Program-made: the position numbers and the translations under genes
Part shown: positions 1 through 13,379 of the stretch, piece after piece
How positions within the stretch are numbered: position 1 is the first letter of the stretch
Layout: each line of letters opens with the position of its first letter
Notes under the pieces: generated by a model
What the model saw: only the letters and a program-made list of their open reading frames with translations
Databases searched by the model: none
What the model was told of the DNA's origin: nothing
From: Paralvinella palmiformis
Lineage: Eukaryota; Annelida; Polychaeta; Terebellida; Alvinellidae
Reading direction: 5' to 3'
Length of the DNA: 64,000 nucleotides
Assembly: GCA_025642065.1 (NCBI GenBank)
Contig: JAODUP010001208.1
Location: forward strand, 1 to 64,000

Positions 1-130
1 AATTTTGTAATATTTGATATAAAGGGTTAGTGACGAGTAGGTCATAGAATTTATTGGATTTGTATGCTTATGAGGTATTTGACCCTCCAACAAATATCAC
101 AAGGCATATTATGCTGCGGTTGAGAAAGTT
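1..130 (+). repeat. Dispersed family C, copy 1 (fragment)
   Basis: The segment from about base 35 to 120 reappears with few substitutions near 32260-32345. Both copies carry the same stretch around TTGTATGC(T/G)TATGAGG and AATATCACAA(G/A)GCATATT. The four differences I see in the aligned open frame are three amino-acid-changing and one silent, so this looks like shared repeat DNA rather than a conserved protein. The family is not recognised. Confidence 0.6.
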
Positions 131-309
131 CCGTCTAATCCCATCATACTTTATAATGTATCTATGTATTAGAATGTCATGTAATGATTCCTGCAATCTA
201 ACAATAATATTTTATTTGAAATTCAACAAAACTACAATAGTGTTAGAACAACTGATGCAATTATTACTTCAATGTTGAATTAAAAATGTAATGTTTAGTA
301 TGGTAACCA

Positions 310-1290
310 AGTGATGGGATAACATTTCTAGCTCGTTGGGGCAAGGAGCTATACAACTTGTGCTGATAATCCGACGTGATCACTGCCTATGCATTAAACG
401 GGCACTATATCAATGCTAATGTTGTTGAAGGACGATTTCTCATGACCCTATTCTGCAACAAACTTCAGACATTCTCGATTACGTTGAGGTCAGATGATTG
501 AGCTCGCTACTGTATCACCTGAACATCATGTTCATCTAACCAGCTCTGCACATTACACTCTGCATGCACTGGTGTATTGTCTTATTGGAATATAAATGGG
601 ATCATGGCACCCCCATACACATACTCGGCAAGAGGATATTGATCCAGAATGTAAATATAAACAGTACTTTTCATAGTACCATCCACGATGATTAATTCTC
701 CAACTCCATAGTAAGAAACGCATCCTCATGCAATTAAAGAAACTGAACATCTCCTGTTAAATCGTGCAATGTTTTCTGGATCTACTGTTGTGCCATTCTC
801 AGGTCATAACCTTATTCATCAATCATTAGAGCCAAAATTGAATCTCGATTAATCCGAAAAGACAATTCTGGACAAGTTATCTTGTCTGTTCCATTGTGTA
901 ACTGTGGCATACCACCAGATTCTAGCAAGTCTGTTGTTCGGATAAATGAGTGGTTACCTTTTGGCGATCCCCTATGTATTATTCTCTTGGCAGTTTATTA
1001 CGAAACCGCTTTGCCTATTCTGCCATTTCATACGCGGTTAACAACCCCGTAAGGAAAATAATTGTTGTTGCTGCACGACACGTTTCAGCGTCCTGTCGTC
1101 CCGGGATGTGATCTTCTTTGGGCATCCAGATTAAATCCATCTCAGCACAACTGCCAGTCTGTATGAACCTCAGCCATACCGAGGAAATAGTTCTTCAGTT
1201 GATGTTCATCTGTATGGCAATACGGTTGGCCATTACTCCATCGTGCTTCATGCTGATCATCGTCAGTCTCAACCCTGCCGTCTAGTCTCT
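310..1290 (-). pseudogene. Tc1/mariner-type transposase, decayed
   Basis: Read on the minus strand this is a cut-and-paste DNA transposase of the Tc1 group with many stops and frameshifts. In order: an N-terminal helix-turn-helix with IAIQMNIN and ISSVWLRFIQTG (about 1240-1150), a linker GCPKKITSRDDRTLKR (about 1130-1085), then the DDE core. The core shows the segment after the first catalytic Asp (GCVSYYGVGELIIVDGTM, about 725-670), the second motif in the form DNTPVHAECNVQSWLDEHDV (about 580-520), and the last motif SSDLNVIENV (about 500-470). The second Asp to Glu spacing is about 34 residues, as in DD34E Tc1 elements. Normal length is about 340 residues, so most of the protein is represented. 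I could not identify terminal inverted repeats with confidence. The assignment is firm; the boundaries are approximate. Confidence 0.88.
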
Positions 1291-1449
1291 GTCACACCAC
1301 ATCATCAATTAGTACTGACATTATATTACCTATTCCTGTCAGGCAGTCACATGTACAAACCACAGTCACATTACAATGTTTTTGTTTCCATTTGTAATGA
1401 AGCTATTGCCAATTTTCTATCGAGCTGTTTCATCGTTTGTTGGTAACAA

Positions 1450-1895
1450 ACTTACGAGGGGACTAAATGTTTGGTAGTGATCTGTACACAATTCATTTAA
1501 CTAGTTATGATATATTGTGTGTTTAATACAATTATGAGTAACTGACATTATATAAAATAATTGATATAGTCCTGTCTAATTTAGACTGATAATTACGATT
1601 GAGAGGATAATTAATAGGTAATGTGAAATGTGTCTTGATAGATGAGCATGTAGGGCATTGTTGAATCACATATAAGACACTTAATACCGATAGCAAAGAT
1701 TGTCCCACCATCACTGAAATTTAAAGTACTAATGTATCTATGTATAATATATGTTTGTATTTTGTGATCTAGAATATGTTTTTACTCTCTTTTCAGTTTA
1801 GTGTTTCAGAATTAGGTTCCATATACAATAATATTTTCATTATTTACAGCAAAGAATTTCAAAATGAAAACAGCAACTTACACTTTTGTAGTGAA
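1450..1895. other. AT-rich spacer, nothing assignable
   Basis: No open frame longer than about 60 codons, no tRNA-like boxes and no recognised transposon motif. Confidence 0.5.
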
Positions 1896-1897
1896 TA

Positions 1898-1899
<2 letters not shown>

Positions 1900-1981
<82 letters not shown>
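1900..1981. repeat. (TA)n microsatellite
   Basis: About 40 uninterrupted TA units. Confidence 0.98.
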
Positions 1982-1987
<6 letters not shown>

Positions 1988-2149
1988 AATGGCCGAAATG
2001 ACAGTTAATTTAAGTGGCTTAAGTATTTCAAATAAGGGAAGCGCATATGGTCTTGTATTGGCTGCTTCACCACTAGGACTTAATTCTAAGCTAAATTATA
2101 ATTTATAATATATAGTAAATTCGCTGGAGAAAACCTTGATAGTTACCTG

Positions 2150-2267
2150 GTTGGATGAACTTCACCCCCTCCCCGGCCACTATAGTCCCACGGCCAGTAT
2201 TCGAACCACCCGCCCAGCATGACCATGAGTAAGAAAGTCTCCCACGCTGTAATCAGGGTGGTGAAGT

Positions 2268-2268
<1 letters not shown>
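2150..2268 (-). mobile_element. tRNA-derived SINE, type 1 (minus copy)
   Basis: On the minus strand a box B-like GGTTCGAATAC is followed by GGCCGTGGGACTATAGT. The same arrangement, a box B followed by GCCGTGGCACTATAGTAGG, occurs on the plus strand near 18140-18182, so the two copies share a body as well as a tRNA-like head. GC content is well above the surroundings. Box A is poorly preserved here. Confidence 0.65.

Positions 2269-2269
<1 letters not shown>

Positions 2270-2336
<67 letters not shown>
2270..2336. repeat. (TA)n(TG)n compound microsatellite
   Basis: TA array turning into a short TG array. Open frames over it are low-complexity artefacts. Confidence 0.97.
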
Positions 2337-2399
2337 TCAATACTTCGATTCCTTTTAAATTCTTTCACACAAATAAAGGCTAGCAAAGAATTTAATATA

Positions 2400-3635
2400 T
2401 ACACCGTTTATATAGATGTAAATTAGTTGGAGATGAATTCAAAATAATAATGAATTATTTAAATGTTTTATTTAACTTTTAAGCTTACCAATAAACCGGC
2501 GTGATATTACTGATAAAGGTGAATACTAATATTTTAGACATTAAATACACATTTTGCTTTACTGGTCCAAATATTTACTCATGTACTTGTATTTGTTGAT
2601 GTTTGGGGTAGATACCCTTGTCTGTCACCTATTGGGCACAGCGAAACTATCACATCTTTCAGCATTATATCTCGTTCTGTTCCAGCTCTATATATTTCGG
2701 AGGTAGCCATTTGTATAATTGTAATGTTTCCTCTCCTATTCTTTTATGTTCTGCTGACATTATATATATATATAAATTTGGAATATTTCAATTCTGCTCT
2801 TTGTACACTTTAATTTGCTATATATTTCTAGTTTACTGATTTCAACAAAGTCAGATAATAAAGCTTTAAAATGGCACATTTTATCTCATATTATGCGGCA
2901 CTGAAAAGTCAGAAAGATTGTCTTTACCGTTAAAATGTGTGACACAAACATCTGATGTAGCAACTTTGACAACATTTCACATAACTATCTCCAAGTCCGA
3001 GAAGGGCAGATGAATATAATTAACAGCGTTATCCAAACAAAGGAAATAAAATGACAGATAGCGTGACAGTAATTACATCACTCCCATCACAATTGTCTCT
3101 TAGTTGTCATTATCTCCAGCTCCCAGTTATTATGGTCGACATATATGTCATGTAATTAGATGTTTTGTTCATAAATATATTGTGTTAATCTTTCGTGGAC
3201 GACTCATTAACGAACACATCTAATAACACTCGAGTATAAAAAGTTGATTATTTCCCTGCTTTGTTTTTATGAGTTTGTTTCCATTTATTGAACTATCATT
3301 TATGATAACGAACCGGATACGAACAATAGTGTTTTCACTGAAGTGTTAGTCCTTTATTAACTTGGCTTTAATGTGTTTAAATTAACAGATATTTGGTTGT
3401 ACAAGCTTACCCATGAAGTGTTATAATAAATACAATGATGGATAAATAGATAATAAAGTCGAAAGTGAAGACATTACAGGAATTATGACCTAAATAACAC
3501 GCTACATTAGCTGGATGTATGTTTGAAATTAATTATTGTAATTTATTATACCGATTTATTAAGTAATTGAATGGATTACAGGCACAATTATATACACAAA
3601 GACACACTTGCGTACGCACATACCCTACATAAGCA
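2400..3635. other. AT-rich spacer, nothing assignable
   Basis: Only scattered short frames; no transposon, tRNA or repeat match within the window was seen. Confidence 0.5.
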
Positions 3636-3639
3636 GGCC

Positions 3640-3720
3640 ACACACACACACACACATACACACACATACGCATGTACCCATAAATACACACACACACACA
3701 CACATATATATGTATATACA
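3640..3720. repeat. Impure (CA)n microsatellite
   Basis: CA tracts interrupted by TA, CG and AAATA steps. The frames on both strands are translations of this array. Confidence 0.95.
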
Positions 3721-3734
3721 TGCGTAAAGACATA

Positions 3735-4833
3735 TATGACCCAGTATATCCACAATCGGTTATAATATTTAATTAGATTAATCATTTGATATACTGTGTA
3801 CTTCACATACGTCGGTGACTGACGCGCAATCACTACATGGTAGAATGTAATTCTTAATTATCCGTCCCTTTTGGAGGTACACAGTTGTTTAACAGCTAAG
3901 ATTTATCGAAATTTATTTGTTGATCTTCTCTTTGATGTAATTATCATGATTATTAACACACTTTGTCTTTCCTGGTCATGTTTGGGTTTCTGAAACAGGC
4001 GCATAGGCTTAAAGAAAAAGCTTCGTGACGCAACATCAAAATCTAATGTAATATTTGGCCAGCAACAAGGGTTTATACAAAACGAATTATCACAATGATA
4101 AGTACAGAAAACACTGATAGGTATCATATAGTTACCTAATGAATCCCTTAATATTTAAATAATATAATTATTTTAAAAATAGTTTATTGGTGAAATAGTA
4201 GGAGGTGCTAAATTTCGATATTTTTAAATTACATAATATTTAGAATATTTATCTGTTTTAGCCAATATTTTGTTTATAAATCTAGACTTATGAATTGCTA
4301 ATTAATCACGAAGAGCTTATAATATGTCTTTGTTACGGTATTTAGCAACATATATGTAGAACGTTAAAGGATCTTTAACATTATTAGAAGATGAATGGTG
4401 TAAAGATGCTTTTAGAGGTTATATTAAGAACTAATACACATAACTAAGTTATTTGATTAGTGCTTACTGATTTAATTATTAAGTAAATTGATTCGCAATA
4501 ATAGTGAGAAAGATACATCAGTAATATGAATCCCGTTCAATCCATTAAGAACTTCGCATAGTGACAGAAGCATGCATAATTAAAGCTTGGAGACACGTAT
4601 AGAGTTTGACTTAATGTAAATAGTTTAACCCTTTCTGTTTTCTACTTTGTCTGAAGTAAAATACAAAAAAAGGCGTTACACTTGAGAAATTATGCCCTGG
4701 ATCATTATCTGGTTTTCATCCCGATAACATGCTATCCATAAATCTAATTAAGGAAAGAATTCTTACACAAACTATTGAAAGAAGAATGTATATAAGCAGC
4801 TGTTAAATTAAAATTCCATTGACATATAATGTG

Positions 4834-4835
<2 letters not shown>
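3735..4835. other. AT-rich spacer, nothing assignable
   Basis: No coding signal, SINE boxes or match to the dispersed families of this window was recognised. Confidence 0.5.
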
Positions 4836-4837
<2 letters not shown>

Positions 4838-4899
<62 letters not shown>

Positions 4900-4901
4900 T
4901 G

Positions 4902-4947
<46 letters not shown>

Positions 4948-4952
4948 GATAG

Positions 4953-4982
<30 letters not shown>
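4838..4982. repeat. (TA)n(GATA)n(GA)n compound microsatellite
   Basis: A pure TA block, then about 20 GATA units with one slipped unit, then a short GA run. Minus-strand frames over it are tetranucleotide translations. Confidence 0.97.
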
Positions 4983-4983
<1 letters not shown>

Positions 4984-5039
4984 ATATTTAATTACAAATA
5001 AGCGTAACTCATTTAATCCGGGTATTTGCGTCATGTTCA

Positions 5040-6155
5040 TTTAATCATGTCCGAGCTTTGAACTTTGTCCATATATCCGTATATAGCTCTATATCACTAA
5101 TCATGATTTACTGGCATAAGGTATCTCAGTTTCTTGTTAAGGATCAAGAATAATTCAGTATTTCCTTCTTGTCTTTACTCCTATCCATTTCTCTATTTGT
5201 TTACCTATCTATGGAGTGTAAACGTTGCTGTTTGTCAGCCACTAATGTGCATGTTACATGCCAAATTTACCAAGCGACTACCTTATGTAGTGAGGCTATG
5301 TGAATTATGGAATATCCTTCAGACATAGTTCGGTCGGGGTTTCAATCTAGGTGCTAGTGGCATGTAGGCAAAGGAAATTACCTGTTAGGACCACGAAGAC
5401 GACTTGGTGACCTCTGTAAGTAATGATGCCTGCAAAACCTTCGTTATATGGCCTACTACATTGAGGTTCATCAAAGATAATTCGTCTTGTATACTTGAAT
5501 GATTGCCTCACGTATTACATGTAGTTTTAATTATATTCAGTTAAATACATTCATGGCGGTGGCTTTTTGTATGGATAGCAGTTGACATGTGTGTAAAGAT
5601 GATATTTAATTAATCAGATGTATGTCTTAATTCTATTTGTAGAAAGGCTATAATAAATAATAAACATAAAATGGAGCTTTAATATATTCGCTGATTTATC
5701 GTCATATTTGGTTATTAGTGGAACCATAATTAAAAGTAAAACATTTCAAGTAAAAGACGTGTGAATGTGTAATAAGAGCATGAGTTCTGAACACTAACAT
5801 TACTCTGACAGTATGTATTTAGACAACAATGCTAGTGATGTGACAACAACGAAATATTAATAATAAGACAATAGACTGCTATAGGGTTTTAAATGAAGCC
5901 GCGTATCAACACTTTCACGATGAAACTACTTCTGTACACGAAGTCAACTTATTATATTAAAAAGGCGTTCCTTATCAATACGGGAGAAAGTATTTTATGT
6001 TGGACAATAAGTTATTAAAATCGCTATAATTCTAGGACAAATCAGAAAGGAGATGGATATATTGCAATACGCCACAAAATAACTAACTGGTGGATTGCAC
6101 ATTAATTATTCCACTTCCGTCGACAACTGCACACACCATTAGCCTTTGTATCTCT
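5040..6155. other. AT-rich spacer, nothing assignable
   Basis: A weak SINE-like GGGTTTCAATCTAGG near 5337 has no matching box A. Nothing else was recognised. Confidence 0.45.
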
Positions 6156-6157
6156 TG

Positions 6158-6190
<33 letters not shown>
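6158..6190. repeat. (TA)n microsatellite
   Basis: Short pure TA run. Confidence 0.95.
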
Positions 6191-6194
6191 TAAC

Positions 6195-7430
6195 CTATTA
6201 AAGTATGATCAATTACTTTGAGTTATTATCACGAACATCTTTAGCAATGTTGGCATATTAGACATAAATCTATCTGAAATAAATGTATCGATTTACCTAC
6301 ATAAGTAACATCTAAGTAAAGTGACAAATCAGAATCTTAAATATATAAAGTGCTGCAGCTAACATTTCTATAAAGTAAAATATCGGGCTGTTTAATGTTT
6401 ACAATTATTCATTAAAAGCTGGAGATACGTATAATTGTTCTCTGTTTCACGTGTTTTGGATAAATGCTAGAAATTGTATTTAAACAAACTCAGCATTGAG
6501 GTGATGCTTTTATCTGCATGAAGAAGAAGCTACAGGATATTTGTTACAGCAGAGCACAGTCCATTCTTGTCTACAGCTGGTTGTGCCATTCTCAGAGAAA
6601 ACATGCAAGTTACCATTATAAGAGGTATAATAGACGGAATCTAGCTATAATTTATAAATAATTCAACTCAACTGATTTTTGTAATTTCGTAAAGTGCCAT
6701 TATGAAATATGGTGGTGCTTTATGTTCCTTTTCAGTAAAACATGATACTGTTCTCTTCAGAAATGTGCGATTTCTTTAGTGTCAGATAACTCTTTTAAAT
6801 AACCACTGGTCTGATTATATTAAATTTGTGATCGAAAGTGGGCTCGGGCTTGGTCAGTGCAAAATACGTTATGTTTGTTTAGAAACAGCGCATCACGACA
6901 AACATCTTTTTAGGAAAACATTTGACAAAAACATTTGATACAAATATAATTTAATAGCTCTAGTTTTAAAATTAAATTAATGGGGGTATTCATAAATATT
7001 CCCAAGTTGACTAAATAGACCAATGTTCTCTTACGACAACCATGAGATAGCTGCGTGATAACAAACACGATTGATAATGATGTGATAAAGACATAGCCTA
7101 ATTATATTATATCTAACTTAGTTTCAATTGAGAATAGAGCTCAAAGCAAAAGACCTATTATAATTTTGGCACAAGACAGTAAAACTTAATTAGCTTGATA
7201 AGCTAAAATAATAAACAATCATACATGTCAACCTCCGAGAAATCAAAACAGTTGTTCAGGATGAGAAAAACTGTAAACATGACAACAAAACCAACAGATC
7301 ATCGAAAACAGAGCTATGATTATTGGAAATTGTACTTGTTCAAGTTATTGTGGAGAAAGTACGTAGGTCCAAACAAACATGACATTTTATTGGTGATGCA
7401 TGCTGTACTTGTGTGTGGCACGTTTTGATA
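6195..7430. other. AT-rich spacer, nothing assignable
   Basis: A 67-codon frame at 7225-7428 resembles no family I know and has no repeat copy in the window. It is most likely chance. Confidence 0.45.
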
Positions 7431-7489
7431 CTTTAAACTCATAGCATGACCTGTCTTTATTAAGCTTGCATTGTAAAAGCGATGTGAGT

Positions 7490-7815
7490 GTTTCCGCGCT
7501 AAGGCTCCGACGACACTGTCTGCACTTTTTGAACAACGGAAAACGCGATCTCACCCTCAGTGAGTATTGCTGTATGACAAGCTAAAAATAGCGAGCACCA
7601 CTTGTGTAAGTGCGGGGAACCACACTTATCCTATTGTCATCTTTATCGTCATGCTCTCATCCCCGTAACGGGCAAGGTATTTCAGTACACTATCTTCTAT
7701 GCCGATCTCAGTGTCCTCCATAAGCTGGTAGTCCTCAAATATTCCTTTGAGTACTTCTTAGTGTACAAGAGGAGCAAAGCGCTCAGCCAGATGTGTAATT
7801 GTGGCATGCGTTAGT
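7490..7815 (+). other. GC-richer unassigned relic
   Basis: This block is visibly less AT-rich than its flanks and contains a 70-codon frame (7602-7814) with a Cys-rich start (MCKCGEPH) and end (QMCNCGMR). I do not recognise it. It lies just upstream of a LINE 3' region on the same strand, so it may be a decayed upstream part of that element, but no RT motif can be defended. Confidence 0.3.
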
Positions 7816-7889
7816 TCATCGCGTTTGCTTTTGTTATTATAGCACAACCAAGTCATTTATCATTCTATTGTCATATTTGAAAAGGACGA

Positions 7890-8805
7890 CTGAGGTTTAA
7901 CGCTAAAAACGTACAGGTATCTCGATGTCAGTGTTGATGAAGATCTTATTTTTAATATTCATGTAGATATTGTCATCAACAACAAATTAATAGATCACTC
8001 GGGGTCTTAAAGCGTAGTAGTGTCCAGTTGTGTCACTTTGAAATCGCATAATTTTGTATAATACTCGTCTTGCCTTATTTTGATTATTAATGGACACTCT
8101 GGGATACATGCTCCGAGACACAAATCACAAGATTACAAAGGTTACAAAATCGTGGAATGACTATTGTACTGGGATGTCATCACAGAACCCATGTTTCAGA
8201 TATGCTATCAACTCTCAAATGGCTTAATGTTCGCCAAAGATTTATATTTCTTAAATGTATAACATTGCAAATGACAAAACACCATACTATCTTAAAAACG
8301 TAACTCCTGGTATATCACATGTTATGACACAAGATCAAAGAAGTGTAAAAACATCTTCCAAACTTACTGTCACGATAAATCTCTTCAGTTCACAGGAACA
8401 TCATTGTGGAATAATTTGCCATCTAAAGTAAAATAAAACTAAAACAGTAGCTAACTTAAAAAAGCTGTGTTTCTCTATATAATCGGTAACCTAAGTAAAT
8501 GAAATGTTCAATTAAATTAAATTAAATGTAAATTTCATATGTACATAGTCATATTCCTAAACTCAGCCATCATATTTTAGAGGCATGACATCGGCACTCG
8601 GCTGACATCTAATTACTATCAGAAAACTCTCCCTCCTGAGAGGTTCTGTCGTGCCTCCGTTATCAATATTTTATATTTCTGTATTCACTATCCATAGTGC
8701 AAGCTATGTCATGTATATATTTATAATTTATGTTTTTGTTTTGTATGTCAACAAAACAGTTCATACTGAATGTAGATCCTGAATAAATATCTGATCTTAT
8801 CTATT
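7890..8805 (+). mobile_element. Non-LTR retrotransposon, C-terminal ORF2 and 3' UTR
   Basis: The frameshifted translation gives the post-RT region typical of Jockey/CR1/L2-type elements: KYLGVSVDEDLIFNIHVD near 7915, then ITRLQRLQNRGMTIVLG near 8125, THVSDMLSTLKWLNVRQRF near 8190, and a Trp-Asn motif near 8408 in the usual '(S/L)WN.LP' position. A 3' UTR follows and ends with an AATAAATAT signal near 8785. The reverse transcriptase palm and the endonuclease are absent, so this is a 5'-truncated copy, the usual outcome of incomplete target-primed insertion. Confidence 0.82.
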
Positions 8806-8829
8806 CACATCATAGACACCGGATGCAGC

Positions 8830-9377
<548 letters not shown>

Positions 9378-9411
9378 ATCAGTTTTAACCGTGAAAATAC
9401 TGTGGTCATTT

Positions 9412-11100
9412 AGATAGATAGATATAATTTATTTAAATTTCGGACAAGTACAATAGGAAACTATGAAAAAGTAAGGTGATGACAGATGAAAATGTATGAT
9501 GCCAATAAGAACAGATGATTAAATGATATATGATTTTGTGTTTAAAGCACAGGCGACAAGGAAATTACATACATTTCGTTGAACAATGCATGTAGTTAAA
9601 ACAAGAACATATTGGTCCATCCCATAACATAATAAATCATCTAAACGCATTATATTAATAACTTCCTTTGGTTTCATTATTAAGTATATTCCACAACATA
9701 AATATTACCATACTTAACAGTATAAAATTTGGCATAACAATACGCATTGAATTTCTCATACATTTCAAGTAGATATTTTGGTCGTAGCATATTTACAACC
9801 TTACAGCTAGCTTCTGAACACTTTCAATTTTTTAAATATCTGCCAAACTACAACAGTGCCACATAGCCGGGCAAAAATTGAAATGTGATAAAATGAAACA
9901 CTCAAATAGAATATTCTTAGCACATTAACAAATGTGTAAGATGTCCTAGAGCATTTAATTGGCGACCTGCGTTTCTACATATTGTAGTAAAATGCCATTA
10001 AAATTAGGTTTCCTTGAAGTTTATTTTCACTAAACCAGTTAAACATAACCTTTGATACAGATTCGATTTTAGGTAGAATATCGTTTACATTTTTGCAATA
10101 GACACACATATAATTATCATCTGCATCCTTACATATCTCACACAAACTACTGATAAAATAAAACAAATCATTTAAAACACATTATAGATAAAAGTTCCCA
10201 TTAACGAGCTTTGTGGTGCTCCTCTATTCAGATTTAGCCATTGACTGGGGGAATCCCCAATCTTGACACGTTACTTACGATGTATGACATAATCTGCTAT
10301 CGACATGCATGCATTTTCATTAAAACCGTATGCACATAACTTTGAAATAATTAATTTATATGATAGACGCGCTTGTGAAAGATCGGTTAGGAGGGCATCA
10401 CTGAGTCCTCCTTTATCTAAGTTAGACGTACACTTTTCAACTAAGCGATCAACACCTGATCAATTAAACTATTTTAAACACTTTACTCATACAAGGAAGC
10501 ACACTGACCGGCCGTTAGTTCTTTTTGTCCCAAATATCACCCTTCTTAAAAATAGGTGATACCTCTGCACTTTTAGGTATATCTGGAAAAGCGTTAGCAG
10601 AAATACATTAGTTTATAAGGTGGTTAATGAGGTTATATAGTATATGAGGACGATATTTTACAAGTTTTGGTGGAATATTATCAAAACCAGTTGAGTTTTT
10701 AGTTTTAACCTTTCGCAAGATGTTAAACACATGTGTAGGTTCAACAATTTTGAAACAAAACATTGATTTGCTTGTGGCAATGTTGTCATACAACATACTG
10801 CTATTATTAATATGTGTATTAGTAATGTCATCAAATGTGTCATCCTGAGAGATGGAATCGCTATATCCTATTGTTTTAGTGATATTTACATAGTACTCAT
10901 TTATAAAATTGTCGTTTTCCATGATAATTTTATCATTGCTCTTTTGCACAATTTGTATTAGACATTAGCGGGTTTTTACATTTCCAGAATGTTTTTACCG
11001 CCGTCTGACTTAGCATATGTATTACACAGGTATATCTTCATACTTTGTCTTCGCTGCTCAGTCACAGTATTTCGGTATTTAGTCTATTGAAAATATTTAC
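9412..11100 (-). mobile_element. Non-LTR retrotransposon ORF2, internally deleted
   Basis: Read on the minus strand from 11100 downward, the pieces are collinear with a LINE ORF2. They are VTEQ.RQSMK and TYAKSDGGK (about 11060-11000); a 113-residue open stretch with FINEYYVNI, the pre-RT signature KNSTGFDNIPPKLVK and HILYNLI (10949-10608); IFKKGDIWDKKN with RPVSVLPCMSKVF (about 10555-10480); then LNRGAPQSSLMG in the position of the 'GVPQGS' block (about 10225-10190), DADDNY in place of YADD (about 10128), and MFNWFSENKLQGN. A 3' UTR ends in AAATAAATTATATCTATCTATC. Stops and frameshifts separate the pieces, and part of the palm between motifs A and B appears shortened. It is dead but recognisable. 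The exact clade (CR1, L2 or Jockey) is uncertain. Confidence 0.85.
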
Positions 11101-11104
11101 CCTT

Positions 11105-11454
11105 TTATTGTTTATATCGTATTGACCTTATCGTACTATCCATATATCACACATGAATCTCATTTTCCATATATTACAAGGAATGGTTCAATAGTTGAGT
11201 AGTTAAATTAGTCCCTTGGCCATACCATCCAGTTGTGACCAGCTCCTGGGTTAAACAAACCACTAATTGATCAATACACTTTCTTCTTCTGGACATTCCC
11301 GGAAGTCAATGTACTGCAAACCTCGAGGTCGAGGTCAGGATCAATATATTGACAGCGTCTATTGAATATATCATCCGATATTCTTATTTCCGGAACGAGT
11401 TTACCAAAGACTCTTTGTTTTGGGCATATTGAGCATTGAAGTTAAATAAAACAT
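11105..11454. other. Spacer, nothing assignable
   Basis: Slightly GC-richer around 11220-11400 but without recognisable motifs. Confidence 0.4.
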
Positions 11455-11535
11455 GGTGCAGTGGTTGGAGTATTGCAATGCGAACTCTCCGGTCACGGTT
11501 CGAATCCGACTCGTACCCAGGTTTTGAGAATATTT
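11455..11535 (+). mobile_element. tRNA-derived SINE head, type 2
   Basis: A box A-like GTGCAGTGGTTGGAGTA is followed about 30 bases later by a near-perfect box B, GGTTCGAATCC. This spacing is normal for an RNA polymerase III internal promoter. The cloverleaf arms are too decayed for a functional tRNA, so a SINE head is the best reading. Confidence 0.7.
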
Positions 11536-11539
11536 GTTT

Positions 11540-12295
11540 GAGTGCCTAACTGAATGAATAGGTGATTAATAATACATCTCAAAGGTCATACAGTGATATC
11601 TACTCGAAGATTCGAGATTTTTATCTATTTTATCTACCATAGATCGATATATATATATAGGGTTAGAACTCTATTTGATAGCTCCTTCTATTTTACTACA
11701 ACTAATTAATGAGCTGTCCTTGATCTACATAACTATATATATATCATTAAGCCTGTGATAATTAACGAAAAATTAAATGCGATTTTCATATATGAAATAT
11801 CGAAAATCACAATAATATATGATTTCGTCAGAATAGAAGGTGTTTCTTTTGATATGATTATTATATGTAGATCATGATGTGATAAAGGTTTGTAATTGAT
11901 TTGCAAAAGTAGAAGCAATACAAATTAAAACTGTTTTCTAGTTAGTATGTAGGTCATACAGGTGGGATGTAAATGGCAGATATAGTTTAGTTACAGAATA
12001 ATTAGATACTAATGATATTATAGTAAGTTTCGACGTTAATTTTCCTATTTAATTAATAACTCTTTAAGTCGATAGAGTGAGTCCTGGCAGCTTATTATTA
12101 AATGCTCTAAATCACAACTCTGGATGAATCCAGTAGCTAAATATTGTCTTTTCATTTGCCCAATGGTTGTCATACAGCCATATAGGACTTCCCTATTGGC
12201 AGGTGCTTGATATTGTTTGATTTAGTTGTATATAAATACTAAGTCATGATAATTGTTTACAGAACTGACTTATAATACACTTTTAAGCAGAATTT
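11540..12295. other. AT-rich spacer, nothing assignable
   Basis: No coding signal or repeat match recognised. Confidence 0.5.
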
Positions 12296-12299
12296 CACT

Positions 12300-12390
12300 G
12301 GGAGACGTTGCCAGATGTTAGCATGGTAGGCTAAAATGACCCCCGAGGGTAATGAAGCGAGGCAAAGAAATAAAGCACTTAGTAATATTG
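12300..12390 (-). mobile_element. SINE body fragment, type 3
   Basis: The segment around CATGGTAGGCTAAAATGAC, followed by GGGTAATGAAGCGAGGC, matches a block at 13040-13100 that sits next to a minus-strand tRNA-like head. It is therefore read as the body or tail of the same SINE family without its head. Confidence 0.6.
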
Positions 12391-12394
12391 TTTA

Positions 12395-13030
12395 CAGGTC
12401 TTCATTTAGTCAGATATAATTAGTCTTAAATACAATACATCGAGTTATATTTATCAATAACTAAAAAGTAAACCCGTACTAAAGTTACCAAACATTATCT
12501 GTGTCCACAAAACCCACTCGAAGGCTAACGTTCAATTAGAACGAGAAGATCAATATTAAGCTTAGAAATTAGTTTAATATATTCAATCAGTTCTTACCTT
12601 TGACAATAATCCATCAGTATGATTGACAATATGGATATTATTATTGCCGAATTTTAATGTAGGAAGGCGAAGATACAGATAATGTAATGGCTAGACTAAT
12701 TTTGAAGATGATACATTGATAATTCGACGTATTCTGTCCGAAATAGGCAAGTGAAGCAGGTAATTCACTATGGTAAAACAGGACATGTTTTATGGTCACC
12801 TTTATATACGCTGTAGTGTATGTGGGTGATAAGAAACAAGTGCAGTATTTTGATAAATCCTGGTGACAATCCTGCTCAATAAATTGTTAATTAATCCTTA
12901 AGGTAATATATATAACAGTCACAAAGTGTTGTAGAGTAAAGATGGCAGACTATATAGAACACCATCATAAAAGGAGTATCACACGCGCACCCAAAAACAC
13001 ACACTCCTGTTTGATGGGTTTACTGATGTT
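12395..13030. other. AT-rich spacer, nothing assignable
   Basis: No recognised feature. Confidence 0.5.
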
Positions 13031-13034
13031 CACT

Positions 13035-13200
13035 TTTGTGCACATGGTAGGTTAAATGGGCCGAGCGACCTCCAAAGTTAATGAAACGAAGTCGAAGATG
13101 AAACAAGCTTCAGATACACCCATGCCAAGATTCGAACACCGGTAGTAGTGATCTGTGGTCCAACACGCTACCGAAATTCCACGGAGGCGCACCATCTTCA
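13035..13200 (-). mobile_element. tRNA-derived SINE, type 3
   Basis: On the minus strand a box A-like TTTCGGTAGCGTGTTGGACC is followed by box B-like GTGTTCGAATCTTGG. Downstream is a body ending in the block shared with 12300-12390 (GTAGG.TAAA.G, then TAATGAA.CGA). Head plus shared body is the standard SINE layout. Confidence 0.75.
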
Positions 13201-13379
13201 GCCATGGCCAGTCCACTGCAGAATGAAAGCCTTAGCATGTAGCCCCGAAAGGTCTCGGTTTCTTGCTCTTCTGTACTAGTTCACGTTCCCCCCAGTTCTG
13301 TTGTAGTTTATCTATCCACCTCTTTCGTTGCATTCCTCGATTTCTTTTACAACCCATGTTGATTGTTGATTGCATTGCT

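Noticed and set aside
5330..5400. Possible SINE (GGGTTTCAATCTAGG as box B)
   Set aside because: No box A at the right distance, and no second copy of the flanking body in the window.
11455..11535. Functional tRNA gene
   Set aside because: Boxes A and B are good, but the acceptor and anticodon arms do not pair and there is no convincing anticodon loop. SINE head is the better reading.
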